Assembly (NCBI RefSeq): GCF_002414845.1
Contig: NZ_DIAX01000034.1
Coordinates: 1,221-56,600 of the forward strand
Length of the DNA: 55,380 nucleotides
Direction of reading: 5' to 3'
Source of the DNA: Gordonia sp. UBA5067
GTDB taxonomy: Bacteria > Actinomycetota > Actinomycetes > Mycobacteriales > Mycobacteriaceae
Made by a program: the position numbers and the translations under genes. A model generated the notes under the pieces. That model searched no databases. It saw only the letters and a list, made by a program, of their open reading frames with translations, and had not been told where the DNA came from. Within the stretch, counting starts at the first letter, position 1, and the number at the start of each line of letters is the position of its first letter. Below, in pieces: positions 42,564 to 51,105 of the stretch.

Positions 42564-44255
42564 ATGAACGCGCCAGCCGCCCCACGCCGACGATGGGCCA
42601 TGACCGGCCGCGTCGCGGTGGCGGCGCTGTTGCTGTTCAGTGCCGTCACGGCCGGCGACGCGTTGGCCACGCACGGGCGAACCGCCCGGGGCACGACCGT
42701 CGCCGGTGTTCCACTGGGCAACAAGGTGGTGGCCGACGTCGACAAGGGGCTCGACGAGCTGCAGCGAATCGCCGCCGCCCCGGTACGCGTCCGGACTTCC
42801 TCGGGCCGCGCACAGTTCACCGCCGGGCAACTGGGCCTGTCCTTCGACGAGAAGGCGACCCTCGCCCGCGCCCTGGAGCAGCCGCGCAATCCGTTCTGGC
42901 GCTTCCTGGCCGTCTTCGGGGTCAAGCGGCACGTCCATCCGGTCGTCACGGTGGACCGCAGCGCGTTCGACAAGGCGCTCGACACGGAACGCAAAACTCT
43001 GGAGAAGGCCGCCGTCGAGGGTGGTGTCCACTTCACCGTCGAGGGCGACCGGGTCGAACCGCAGCCGGACCTGCCCTCGAGTGGTCTGCGGATCAACCGC
43101 GACCTCGCCGCCGCGCGGACCGCCTCGCATTGGCTCGAGGGGGACGAGATCCTGCTGCCGATGGAGCCCTTCGCGCCGACGGTGTCTGCGGCAGCGGTCT
43201 ACGCGGTGCTCAACGGCCCGGCGCGCCAGGCGGTTTCGAGACCGGTCACGATGAAGGCCCGCGGCAAGACCATCAGCATCGCACCCAAGGAGTTCGCCGG
43301 CCTGCTGGTCTTCGCGCCCGACGGCAAGGGTGCGCTGGTGCCGAAAGTCGACGACGGCAAGCTCAAAACCCAACTCGCCGCCCTGACGGCAACCGAGTCC
43401 AAGCCCCGCAACGCGCAGATCACCATGAGGAGCGGGAAGCCGACCGTGGTCCCGGGGCACTCCGGCTTCACCGTCGACTGGCCCGGAACGGCCGCCGCCC
43501 TGGCCGGTGCGGTGCTCGGCAATCGGACTGCCGACGTCGCCTACCGCGAGGACAAGCCGCGGCTGACCACCGAGGCGGCCCGCAGACTCGGTATCCGCGA
43601 GGTGGTCAGCGAGTACTCGACGTCGGGCTTCTCCCAGATGTCGGGGGAGAACATCCGCCGCGTCGCGGACCAGGTTAACGGTGCCCTCGTCAAACCCGGA
43701 AACAAGTTCTCGCTCAACAACTTCACCGGTCCGCGCGGGGCGGCCCAGGGCTACGTGTCGTCGACGATCATCGACCACGGCCACGCGGCGAAAGCGGTCG
43801 GCGGCGGCATCTCGCAGTTCGCCACCACGCTGTACAACGCTGCCTACTTCGCCGGCCTCGAGGACATCCACCACACCGAGCACAGCTACTACATTTCGCG
43901 CTACCCCGAGGCGCGGGAGGCCACCGTGTTCGAGGGTGCGATAGACCTCGTGTTCCGCAATAACACGCCGTACGGCATCTATATCGAGACGTCGTGGTCC
44001 CCGTCGGCGGTCACGGTGCGGCTGTGGAGTACCAAGACGGTGAACGTGGAGTCGGTCACCGGCACGCGCTACGCCTATACCGACCCGCCGAAGCTGGTGC
44101 TGCCCAAAGGGGATGACTGCGTCCCATCCAGTGGCAGCCGCGGCTTCACCACGTCGAACACCCGCATCATCACCGATGCCAAGACGGGCCAGGTGGTCTC
44201 GCGGACGACGCGCACGGTTAAGTACGATCCCGAGCCGAACGTCACCTGCAAGTAG
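42564..44255 (+). CDS. VanW-family protein with peptidoglycan-binding-like domains
   Basis: 563 residues. A membrane helix near the N-terminus (about 14-34) anchors it outside the cell. Two PG_binding_4-like modules follow, with GTTVAGVPLGNK marking the first, then a VanW domain: YSTSGFSQMSGENIRRVADQVNGALVKPGNKFSLNNFTG, GYVSSTIIDHGHAAKAVGGGISQFATTLYNAAYFAGL. VanW domains occur with cell-wall and vancomycin-resistance genes but have no settled activity. Residues such as YISRYPEAREATVF are conserved. The start is the ATG (MNAPAAPRRR) after the fadA2 terminator. Confidence 0.88.
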   Translation: MNAPAAPRRRWAMTGRVAVAALLLFSAVTAGDALATHGRTARGTTVAGVPLGNKVVADVDKGLDELQRIAAAPVRVRTSSGRAQFTAGQLGLSFDEKATLARALEQPRNPFWRFLAVFGVKRHVHPVVTVDRSAFDKALDTERKTLEKAAVEGGVHFTVEGDRVEPQPDLPSSGLRINRDLAAARTASHWLEGDEILLPMEPFAPTVSAAAVYAVLNGPARQAVSRPVTMKARGKTISIAPKEFAGLLVFAPDGKGALVPKVDDGKLKTQLAALTATESKPRNAQITMRSGKPTVVPGHSGFTVDWPGTAAALAGAVLGNRTADVAYREDKPRLTTEAARRLGIREVVSEYSTSGFSQMSGENIRRVADQVNGALVKPGNKFSLNNFTGPRGAAQGYVSSTIIDHGHAAKAVGGGISQFATTLYNAAYFAGLEDIHHTEHSYYISRYPEAREATVFEGAIDLVFRNNTPYGIYIETSWSPSAVTVRLWSTKTVNVESVTGTRYAYTDPPKLVLPKGDDCVPSSGSRGFTTSNTRIITDAKTGQVVSRTTRTVKYDPEPNVTCK

Positions 44256-44313
44256 CGGACCGGACTCGGGCGCGGCAACCCGACCCCGTCGGTAACGCAG
44301 ATCACAGCCCTCG

Positions 44314-44319
44314 TATCCT
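44314..44319 (+). promoter_or_regulatory. putative -10 box for a leaderless transcript (SDR gene)
   Basis: TATCCT ends 7 nt before the ATG at 44327. Confidence 0.45.
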
Positions 44320-44326
44320 CGGCCCT

Positions 44327-45103
44327 ATGGATATCAAGGGAGCAAGTGCAATCGTCACCGGTGGTGCGTCGGGCATCGGCGCGGCCTCTGCCCGCCGCCT
44401 CGCCAACCGCGGCGCCAAGGTCGTCATCGCCGACCTGAAGGCCGAGGACGGCGAGAAGATCGCAGCGGAGATCGGCGGCACGTTCGTCGCCGTCGACGTC
44501 ACCGACACCGGGCAGATCGAGGCCGCGATCAATGCCGCGGTCGAACTGGGGCCACTGCGCGCGGTGGTGAACTCGGCCGGTATCGGCTGGGCGCAGCGCA
44601 CCATCGGCAAAGACGGCGAGTTCGCCTCGGCCCACAACCTGGACCTGTACAAGAAGGTCATCGCCATCAACCTGATCGGCACCTTCGACATGGTGCGCCT
44701 GGCTGCGACGGCGATGAGCCGCAACGAGCCCAACGAGAACGGTGAGCGCGGCGCCATCGTCAACCTGGCCAGCGTCGCGGCCTTCGACGGCCAGATCGGG
44801 CAGGCCGCCTACTCGTCGTCCAAGGGGGGCGTCGTCGGCATGACCCTGCCGGTCGCGCGCGACCTGTCTGCGGTGGGCGTCCGGGTGAACTGCATCGCCC
44901 CCGGACTGATCGACACGCCGATCTACGGCGAGGGGCCCGAGTCGGAGGCGTTCAAGGCCAAGCTCGGCGAGAGCGTCCTGTTCCCGAAGCGGCTCGGCAT
45001 CCCCGACGAGCTGGCCTCCATGGTCGAGGAACTGATCACCAACTCGTACATGAATGCCGAGGTCGTCCGCGTCGACGGCGGCATTCGGATGCCACCGAAG
45101 TAG
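44327..45103 (+). CDS. SDR-family 3-hydroxyacyl-CoA dehydrogenase-like protein
   Basis: 258 residues. A classical SDR: NAD-binding VTGGASGIGAASARRLA, NSAGIGWAQRT, catalytic Ser in VNLASVAAFDGQIGQ, and YSSSKGGVVG with Tyr and Lys. It resembles the type II 3-hydroxyacyl-CoA dehydrogenase (HSD17B10-like) group, which oxidises 3-hydroxyacyl-CoA or steroid substrates with NAD+. It sits downstream of the VanW gene but seems to have its own promoter; its position near fadA2 and fadE5 fits lipid degradation. Confidence 0.88.
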   Translation: MDIKGASAIVTGGASGIGAASARRLANRGAKVVIADLKAEDGEKIAAEIGGTFVAVDVTDTGQIEAAINAAVELGPLRAVVNSAGIGWAQRTIGKDGEFASAHNLDLYKKVIAINLIGTFDMVRLAATAMSRNEPNENGERGAIVNLASVAAFDGQIGQAAYSSSKGGVVGMTLPVARDLSAVGVRVNCIAPGLIDTPIYGEGPESEAFKAKLGESVLFPKRLGIPDELASMVEELITNSYMNAEVVRVDGGIRMPPK

Positions 45104-45117
45104 TCGTTTCAGTTCCG

Positions 45118-45159
45118 AACGCCTCCCGATTCCCGCATTCTCGCGGGGCGGGAGGCGTT
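45118..45159 (+). terminator. terminator after the SDR gene
   Basis: AACGCCTCCCG pairs with CGGGAGGCGTT (11 bp) around a 20-nt loop that holds a smaller hairpin. TTT follows. Confidence 0.75.
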
Positions 45160-45211
45160 TGTCGTCGGTGTCCGGTGCGAGGCACCGCACGGTATCGTAC
45201 GGTGAGCAGGG

Positions 45212-46630
45212 ATGTCCGATTCTAGTGGAAGGCTCAGTAAATTCATGGCACAGCAGAACGACGGCGGCGATCTCGACATCAACCCCATCTTCACCCGGCC
45301 GGGCGAGGCGACATCGTATCCGGCGGATCGCTTTCCGTCGAGTGAGAGCCTCCCGTCGACCGCGTACCAGGTGGTGCACGACCAGTCGATGCTCGACGGC
45401 AACGCCCGGTTGAACCTGGCCACTTTCGTCGGAACCTGGATGGACGACGAAGCGGTCAAGCTCTACACCGAGGCCCTCGACAAGAACATGATCGACAAGG
45501 ACGAGTACCCGGCGACCGCCGCGATCGAGGCGCGCTGTGTGACGATGATGGCCGACCTGTGGAACGCGCCCGACCCCGACACCACGATCGGCACGTCCAC
45601 CATCGGCTCGTCCGAGGCGGCCATGCTCGGCGGCCTGGCGATGAAGCGCCGCTGGCAGCACGCCCGCAAGGCGGCCGGCAAGTCGACCGACAAGCCGAAC
45701 CTGGTGCTGTCGACCGGGGTCCAGGTGTGCTGGGAGAAGTTCTGCAACTACTGGGACGTCGAGCCGCGGTTCGTGCCGATCAGCTACGACCACAAAGTCC
45801 TCGACGGGTACGAGCTGGAGAAGTACGTCGACGAGAACACCATCGGCGTCGTCGCCATCATGGGCGTCACCTACACCGGGATGTATGAGCCGGTGAAGCA
45901 GATCGCCGCCAAACTCGACGAGATCGAGAAGGAAACCGGTCTGGACATCTCGATCCACGTCGACGGGGCGTCGGGCGGGTTCATCGCACCGTTCTGTCAG
46001 CCAGACTTGGAGTGGGACTTCCGCGTCGAGCGCGTGGTGTCGATCAACACCTCCGGCCACAAGTACGGTCTGGTCTATCCGGGTCTGGGCTGGGTGGTCT
46101 GGCGCAGCAAGGACGTCATGCCCGACGACCTGATCTTCTACGTGAGCTACCTCGGCGGCGACATGCCGACGCTGGCGCTGAATTTCTCCCGCCCCGGCGC
46201 GCAGGTGCTGCTGCAGTACTACTTGTTCCTGCGCCTCGGCTTCGACGGCTACCAGCGCGTGCAGCAGAACTGTCTCGACGTCGCCGGCTACCTGGCGAAG
46301 GAAATCGCCAAGCTGGCCCCGTTCGAGTTGTGGAACGACGGTTCGGACATCCCGGTCTTCGCCTGGTACCTCAAGGAGGGTGCCAGCAAGAATTGGACGC
46401 TCTACGACCTCGCGGACCGGCTGCGGCTGAAGGGCTGGCTGGTGCCGGCCTACCCGATGCCGGACAACCTGGACGGCCTGACAGTGCAGCGAATTGTCGT
46501 GCGCAACGGGCTGAGCCACGACCTGGCGGACCAGCTCGTCGCGGAAATCAAGACGCAGGTCGCGTTCTTGGACTCGCTCGACGGCCCGATGCCGCGCGAA
46601 GACTCGGTGACCAAACAGTTCACTCACTGA
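45212..46630 (+). CDS. gadB: glutamate decarboxylase
   Basis: 472 residues. A PLP enzyme that converts glutamate to GABA and CO2, consuming a proton. The family block MLDGNARLNLATFVGTWMDDEA and KNMIDKDEYPATAAIE is clear. STIGSSEAAMLGGLAMKRRW binds the cofactor phosphate region, HVDGASGGFIAPF holds the PLP-binding Asp, and Lys284 in SGHKYGLVYPG forms the Schiff base. The ATG at 45212 has GCAGGG before it; MAQQNDGG at 45245 is an alternative. No glutamate/GABA antiporter is beside it. Confidence 0.93.
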   Translation: MSDSSGRLSKFMAQQNDGGDLDINPIFTRPGEATSYPADRFPSSESLPSTAYQVVHDQSMLDGNARLNLATFVGTWMDDEAVKLYTEALDKNMIDKDEYPATAAIEARCVTMMADLWNAPDPDTTIGTSTIGSSEAAMLGGLAMKRRWQHARKAAGKSTDKPNLVLSTGVQVCWEKFCNYWDVEPRFVPISYDHKVLDGYELEKYVDENTIGVVAIMGVTYTGMYEPVKQIAAKLDEIEKETGLDISIHVDGASGGFIAPFCQPDLEWDFRVERVVSINTSGHKYGLVYPGLGWVVWRSKDVMPDDLIFYVSYLGGDMPTLALNFSRPGAQVLLQYYLFLRLGFDGYQRVQQNCLDVAGYLAKEIAKLAPFELWNDGSDIPVFAWYLKEGASKNWTLYDLADRLRLKGWLVPAYPMPDNLDGLTVQRIVVRNGLSHDLADQLVAEIKTQVAFLDSLDGPMPREDSVTKQFTH

Positions 46631-46648
46631 ATTCACGGCCACGCAAAG

Positions 46649-46682
46649 CTGCCACGCCGGCACCCGGGTGCCGGCGTGGCAG
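46649..46682. terminator. bidirectional terminator between gadB and the alcohol dehydrogenase
   Basis: A 34-bp perfect palindrome (17-bp arms CTGCCACGCCGGCACCC) flanked by A's and T's, between convergent genes. Confidence 0.85.
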
Positions 46683-46704
46683 TTTGCGCTACTCCCAGTG
46701 TCTG

Positions 46705-47763
46705 CTATCGGGCGTTCAGCACGACCTTGAGCGCCTTGGTCTCCGCGGCGTTCGCAAAGACCTCGTAGGCGTCCATGATGTCGTCGAGCGCGAATCGGTG
46801 GCTGATGAAGACGTCGGGATCCAGTTGCCGGGTGGCGACCATTTTCAGCAGCGTGCCGAGGGTGTCGGTGTTCACCAAACCCATGGTGACCGCGATGTTG
46901 CTGATCCACAGGTCCTGCAGTGGCAGTTGGACGGCCTGGCCGTGCACACCCACATTGGCCACGGTGCCCGCCGGGCGGACCACGTCCAGGCACATCTGGA
47001 AAGTTTGCGGGATGCCGACCGCCTCAATGGCGACATCGACACCGAGGCCGTCGGTCATCGCCATGACCTTGTCCCGCCACTCGGGATCCGAGGCGACGAT
47101 GCCGTCCGTGGCCCCGAACTTCTTGGCCTCGTCGACCCGGTTCGCATCGAGGTCGATCGCGATGATCCGACTGGGTCCGTAGAGTTTGGCGGTGGTCATC
47201 GAGGCGAGGCCGACGGGGCCGGCGCCGACGACGGCGACCACGTCGCCCGCCTTCACCTTGCCGTACTGCACGCCGATCTCATGGCCGGTGGGCAAGATGT
47301 CTGACAGGATGACCCCCTGCTCGGGCGAGACCGTGGCAGGCAGCTTGTACACGGAGTTCTCAGCATAGGGAACGCGGACATACTCGGCCTGCGTACCGTC
47401 GATCAGATGCCCGAATATCCATCCGATACCGGGTGCACCCTCCTCGCCCTGGCAGTGCGAGTAGACCCCTTCCTTGCAGAAGCCGCACTTGCCGCACGCG
47501 CTGATGCACGCCAGGATCACCTGGTCGCCGCGCTTGAGCGTGGTTACCGCGCCACCCACCTCGGTGATGGTCCCGACACCTTCGTGGCCCAGGATGCGGC
47601 CAGGTGTCACGGCGGGTACGTCGCCCCGGAGGATGTGGAGATCGGTGCCGCAGATGGTGGTGGCGTCCATCTTCACGATCACGTCGGACGGTTGAAGGAT
47701 CTTCGCATCCGGAACCTCGTCCCATGACTTCTGGCCGGGTCCGTGGTACACAAGTGCCTTCAT
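46705..47763 (-). CDS. zinc-dependent alcohol dehydrogenase (secondary ADH type)
   Basis: 352 residues. It begins MKALVYHGPGQKSWDEVPD; AGGGAGA lies about 6 nt upstream and decides the start against a longer frame. Catalytic zinc ligands appear in TTICGTDLHIL and LGHEGVGT. The structural zinc site is SACGKCGFCKEGVYSHC. The Rossmann motif is VVGAGPVGLASM. It resembles NAD(P)-dependent isopropanol/formaldehyde-type dehydrogenases; the substrate is unknown. It lies downstream of fadE5 on the same strand but separated by a strong terminator. Confidence 0.9.
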   Translation of the reverse strand: MKALVYHGPGQKSWDEVPDAKILQPSDVIVKMDATTICGTDLHILRGDVPAVTPGRILGHEGVGTITEVGGAVTTLKRGDQVILACISACGKCGFCKEGVYSHCQGEEGAPGIGWIFGHLIDGTQAEYVRVPYAENSVYKLPATVSPEQGVILSDILPTGHEIGVQYGKVKAGDVVAVVGAGPVGLASMTTAKLYGPSRIIAIDLDANRVDEAKKFGATDGIVASDPEWRDKVMAMTDGLGVDVAIEAVGIPQTFQMCLDVVRPAGTVANVGVHGQAVQLPLQDLWISNIAVTMGLVNTDTLGTLLKMVATRQLDPDVFISHRFALDDIMDAYEVFANAAETKALKVVLNAR

Positions 47764-47875
47764 GTGGGTCTCCCTATCTCGGCTTGTGCAGCCCACCCTA
47801 GAAGCTGCCGCAACGCTACGGGTGGGTTCCGCCACCGAGGAGACCATGGTGCGGCGGGACGGGACGGAGCCGAGC

Positions 47876-47918
47876 ACACGTCGACCCCCGCACCGGTTCG
47901 GTGCGGGGGTCGACGTGT
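47876..47918 (-). terminator. terminator after fadE5
   Basis: 19-bp perfect stem (ACACGTCGACCCCCGCACC and its complement) with a 5-nt loop, 16 bp past the fadE5 stop. Confidence 0.85.
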
Positions 47919-47934
47919 TGCGGTGGGCTCGAGG

Positions 47935-49767
47935 TCAGAAAGCCGCTTCGTCGAGCTCCATGATGTCGTTGTCGACGTTCGCCACGATGCCGCGGGTCGC
48001 GGTCAGCTGGGGCAGCATGTTCTTTGCGAAGAAGGTCGCGACGGCGACCTTACCCTCGTAGAAGGCCTTGTCGTCGCCGGTGGCCCCGTTGTCCAGCGCG
48101 GCGAGGGCGACCTCGGCCTGACGCAGTAGCAGCCAGCCGATGACGACGTCGCCGATGGCGAGCAGGAAGCGGACCGAGCCGGTGCCGATCTTGTACAGCT
48201 GCTTCGGATCTTCCTGGGCGGCCATCAGGAAGCCGGTCAGTGTTGCGGCCATGGCCTGCACGTCTTCGAGGGCGGTGTTCAGCAGGGCGCGCTCACCCTT
48301 GAGTCGGCCGTCGACCTGGTCGGTGGAGATGAACTCCTGGATCTGCCCGGCCACATGTGCGAGGGCTTCGCCCTTGTCGCGGATGATCTTGCGGAAGAAG
48401 AAGTCCTGCGCCTGGATTGCCGTGGTGCCCTCGTACAGCGAGTCAATCTTCGAGTCGCGGATGTACTGCTCGATCGGGTAGTCCTGCAGGAAGCCCGACC
48501 CGCCGAACGTCTGCAGCGACTCGGTGAGCTTTTCGTAGGCGCGCTCGGAGCCGACCCCCTTGACGATCGGGAGGAGAAGGTCGTTGACCTTGTGGGCCAT
48601 TTTGGCGTCGGCACCCGAGACGATCTGGGCGGCGACGGGATCCTGGTGCGATGCGGTGTACAGGTACACGGCGCGCAGGCCCTCGGCATAGGCCTTCTGG
48701 GTCATCAGTGAGCGGCGCACGTCGGGGTGGTGGGTGATGGTGACGCGCGGGGCGGCCTTGTCCATCATCTGGGTCAGGTCGGCGCCCTGCACGCGCTGCT
48801 TGGCGTAGTCGAGGGCGTTGAGGTACCCGGTCGACAGGGTGGAGATGGCCTTGGTGCCGACCATCATGCGGGCGTGCTCGATGACGTCGAACATCTGGGC
48901 GATACCCGCGTGGGTCTCACCGACGAGCCAGCCTTGGGCCGGGATGCCGTGCTGTCCGAAGGTGAGCTCACAGGTGCTGGAGGCCTTGATGCCCATCTTG
49001 TGCTCGACGTTGGTGACGAAGGCGCCGTTGCGCTCGCCCAGCTCGCCCGTCTCGTGGTCGAAGTGGAACTTCGGCACGAAGAACAGCGACAGTCCCTTGG
49101 TGCCGGGGCCGGCGCCCTCGGGACGGGCCAGGACCAGGTGGAAGATGTTCTCGGTCATGTCCTGGTCGGCCGAGGTGATGAAGCGCTTAACGCCCTCGAT
49201 GTGCCAGCTGCCGTCCTCCTGCTCGATGGCTTTGGTGGTGCCGGCGCCCACGTCCGAACCAGCATCGGGTTCGGTGAGGACCATGGTGGCGCCCCAGCCG
49301 CGGTCGGCGCAGATCGCGGCCCACTTCTTCTGCTCGTCGGTGCCATTGTCGTAGAAGATGTTCGCGAAGCCGGAGCCGGCTGCATACATGAAGACCGGCG
49401 GGTTGGCGCCCAGGACCATTTCGCCCATGGCCCAGTACAGCGACCGCGGTGCCGGTAGGCCGCCGAGTTCCTCGTCGACGCCCACCTTGTCCCAGCCGGC
49501 GTCGATAAAGGCCTGGTAGGACTTGGCGAAGCCCTCGGGAATGGCGACCGCGTGCTCGACGGGGTCGAAGATCGGGGGGTTGCGGTCGGCGTCGGCGAAT
49601 GATTCGGCGATCGGGCCCTCGGCGAGGACGCGGACTTCGCGCAGCATGTCGACGGCGGTGTCGTGGTCGAGGTCGCCGAACTCGCCGGACTCCAGGACCT
49701 TATCGAGGTTGTACATCTCGAAAAGGTTGAAGTGGAGGTCGCGCATGTTGGACTTGTAATGGCCCAT
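47935..49767 (-). CDS. fadE5: acyl-CoA dehydrogenase FadE5
   Basis: 610 residues, the long acyl-CoA dehydrogenase form. The N-terminal extension [24 protein letters not shown] is typical. FAD/substrate segments are [19 protein letters not shown] and [10 protein letters not shown]. The catalytic Glu lies in [19 protein letters not shown], and a C-terminal extra domain completes the fold. It performs the first oxidation of fatty acyl-CoA with broad chain length, as Rv0244c does. GAAGGA precedes the ATG. The promoter region carries two copies of the TetR-type operator shared with fabG4/fadA2. Confidence 0.95.
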   Translation of the reverse strand: MGHYKSNMRDLHFNLFEMYNLDKVLESGEFGDLDHDTAVDMLREVRVLAEGPIAESFADADRNPPIFDPVEHAVAIPEGFAKSYQAFIDAGWDKVGVDEELGGLPAPRSLYWAMGEMVLGANPPVFMYAAGSGFANIFYDNGTDEQKKWAAICADRGWGATMVLTEPDAGSDVGAGTTKAIEQEDGSWHIEGVKRFITSADQDMTENIFHLVLARPEGAGPGTKGLSLFFVPKFHFDHETGELGERNGAFVTNVEHKMGIKASSTCELTFGQHGIPAQGWLVGETHAGIAQMFDVIEHARMMVGTKAISTLSTGYLNALDYAKQRVQGADLTQMMDKAAPRVTITHHPDVRRSLMTQKAYAEGLRAVYLYTASHQDPVAAQIVSGADAKMAHKVNDLLLPIVKGVGSERAYEKLTESLQTFGGSGFLQDYPIEQYIRDSKIDSLYEGTTAIQAQDFFFRKIIRDKGEALAHVAGQIQEFISTDQVDGRLKGERALLNTALEDVQAMAATLTGFLMAAQEDPKQLYKIGTGSVRFLLAIGDVVIGWLLLRQAEVALAALDNGATGDDKAFYEGKVAVATFFAKNMLPQLTATRGIVANVDNDIMELDEAAF

Positions 49768-49849
49768 GGTGGTGCATTCCTTCGGGTTTCCGGGCTGTCG
49801 GCGCCCTGGGGGGATCTCGCTGTGCGGTTGTCCGCCGAATAAGAAAGGC

Positions 49850-49880
49850 GGTACCGGCGACTAAGTTACTCGCCGGTAAC
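49850..49880. promoter_or_regulatory. candidate TetR operator pair upstream of fadE5
   Basis: GTTACTCGCCGGTAAC at 49865-49880 matches the tetR and fabG4/fadA2 sites. Directly next to it, 49850-49864 read on the minus strand is TTAGTCGCCGGTACC, 13 of 15 bases like the first. The pair lies about 85-110 bp before the fadE5 start. Tandem binding is inferred. Confidence 0.65.
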
Positions 49881-49973
49881 AACAGTAGAATACCCCGTCC
49901 TCCCATGCCCGACAACTGGACCGGCTGTGATCTAGTCGACGGGCCGACATGGCCGAAGCGGGGTATCTGCCAC

Positions 49974-50744
49974 CTACAGGCTATCGCGAAGATATGCCAG
50001 GTCATCGGGTATTCCCGGAGCTGGGGTCTCCAGGACGACGGGAGCCTGTGCGGCGGTGATCACGCCCACCAGGACGTCGGGGTCAATGCTGCCGTCGGCG
50101 AGATTGGCGTGTCGGTCGCGGCCGGAGTCGAACTCGTCGCGAGAGTTGTTCAGGTGCACCACATCGATGCGTCCGGTAATCGCCCGGACCCGCTCGACCA
50201 ACCCGATGAGATCTTCGCCGCCGGCCCACGCGTGGCAGGTGTCGAGGCAGAATCCCGCTTGTTCGAAATCCCCGACGGCATCCCACAACCGTTCGATCGA
50301 CTCGAGCGTGCGGGCCATGGCGTGATCCCCGCCGGCGGTGTTCTCGATCAGGATGGGCACGCCGAACCCACCCTTATCCTGCTGGCGCTCAAACAGTTTG
50401 CGCCAGTTTTCAAACCCCAGCCCGGACTGCTCGCCGTCGCGCAGATGTCCGCCGTGCACCACGAGCCCCAATGCGCCGAGCTCCGCCGCCGCCGCCGCCT
50501 GCTGTTCGACGGCCTTGCGCGAGGGCATGCGCAACCGGTTGTTGAGGCTGGCGACGTTGATCTGATAACTGGAGTGGACGACGACGTCGATCGGCGATGC
50601 GGCGATGGCCGCGGCGTCCGGGCGCGGCACGGGCTTGTTCCAGCCCTGTGGATCGGTGACGAACATCTGAAAGACGTCGATCCCGAGTTCCTCGGCAGTC
50701 GCCAACGGGTCGTCGTCCTCGCGCAGGTGCGCTCCGATTTGCAT
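49974..50744 (-). CDS. nfo: endonuclease IV (AP endonuclease)
   Basis: 256 residues. It cuts DNA 5' to abasic sites in base-excision repair. The AP-endonuclease-2 signatures are visible: start MQIGAHLREDDDP, zinc-site His in VVHGGHLRDG, Glu in ILIENTAGGDHAMA, CLDTCHAWAGGEDL, and the final HLNNSRDEFDSGRDRHANLADGSID with several metal-binding His and Asp residues. Shorter than the E. coli enzyme (about 285) but normal for mycobacteria. A much longer in-frame extension upstream is not credible. A -10-like TATCGT lies 7 nt before the ATG. Confidence 0.95.
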   Translation of the reverse strand: MQIGAHLREDDDPLATAEELGIDVFQMFVTDPQGWNKPVPRPDAAAIAASPIDVVVHSSYQINVASLNNRLRMPSRKAVEQQAAAAAELGALGLVVHGGHLRDGEQSGLGFENWRKLFERQQDKGGFGVPILIENTAGGDHAMARTLESIERLWDAVGDFEQAGFCLDTCHAWAGGEDLIGLVERVRAITGRIDVVHLNNSRDEFDSGRDRHANLADGSIDPDVLVGVITAAQAPVVLETPAPGIPDDLAYLRDSL

Positions 50745-50751
50745 GGACTCT

Positions 50752-50757
50752 ACGATA
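50752..50757 (-). promoter_or_regulatory. putative -10 box for a leaderless transcript (nfo)
   Basis: TATCGT on the minus strand ends 7 nt before the ATG whose first base is 50744. Confidence 0.45.
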
Positions 50758-50799
50758 GGTGCCGCCCGCGCCGCGGGGTCGGCGGCGTGCGGTCGGCGG

Positions 50800-51030
50800 T
50801 CACCGCCGCACGGCGGCGTCGTCGCCGATCTCGTACTCGGTCTCCACCGACATGGGCACGCCCGGCGCGATGAGCAGGCTGCACGGCGTCGGACTCTCCG
50901 GGTACAGCGTGAACCAGTGGTGGTTGACACCACTCCCGTAGACGGACTCCAAGACCCGCTGCAACCGTGCCTCGCCCTCACGGTTGAGGATGTACTTGCT
51001 GCCGCCGTAGTGCAAGAAGCGATTGGGCAT
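50800..51030 (-). CDS. small conserved-looking hypothetical protein
   Basis: 76 residues, MPNRFLHYGGSKYILNREGEARLQRVLESVYGSG and so on. The start is set by GGAGG about 7 nt upstream; a longer frame begins at 51063. It has a soluble mixed alpha/beta composition without signal peptide or membrane helix. VNHHWFTLYPESPTPCSLLIAPGVPMSVE is the most distinctive part. It lies upstream of nfo on the same strand with a 55-bp gap. I do not recognise the family. Confidence 0.7.
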   Translation of the reverse strand: MPNRFLHYGGSKYILNREGEARLQRVLESVYGSGVNHHWFTLYPESPTPCSLLIAPGVPMSVETEYEIGDDAAVRR

Positions 51031-51105
51031 GGGGACCTCCGGCCGGACTGTGATCTGGCTCACCAGGATAGCCGAATCGGCGTCAGCGCCCCTGCGCCGA
51101 CGGGA

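Noticed and set aside
44075..46993. A 972-codon minus-strand frame opposite VanW, SDR and gadB
   Set aside because: Runs across three well-supported genes and two terminators; third-position GC bias explains the lack of stops.
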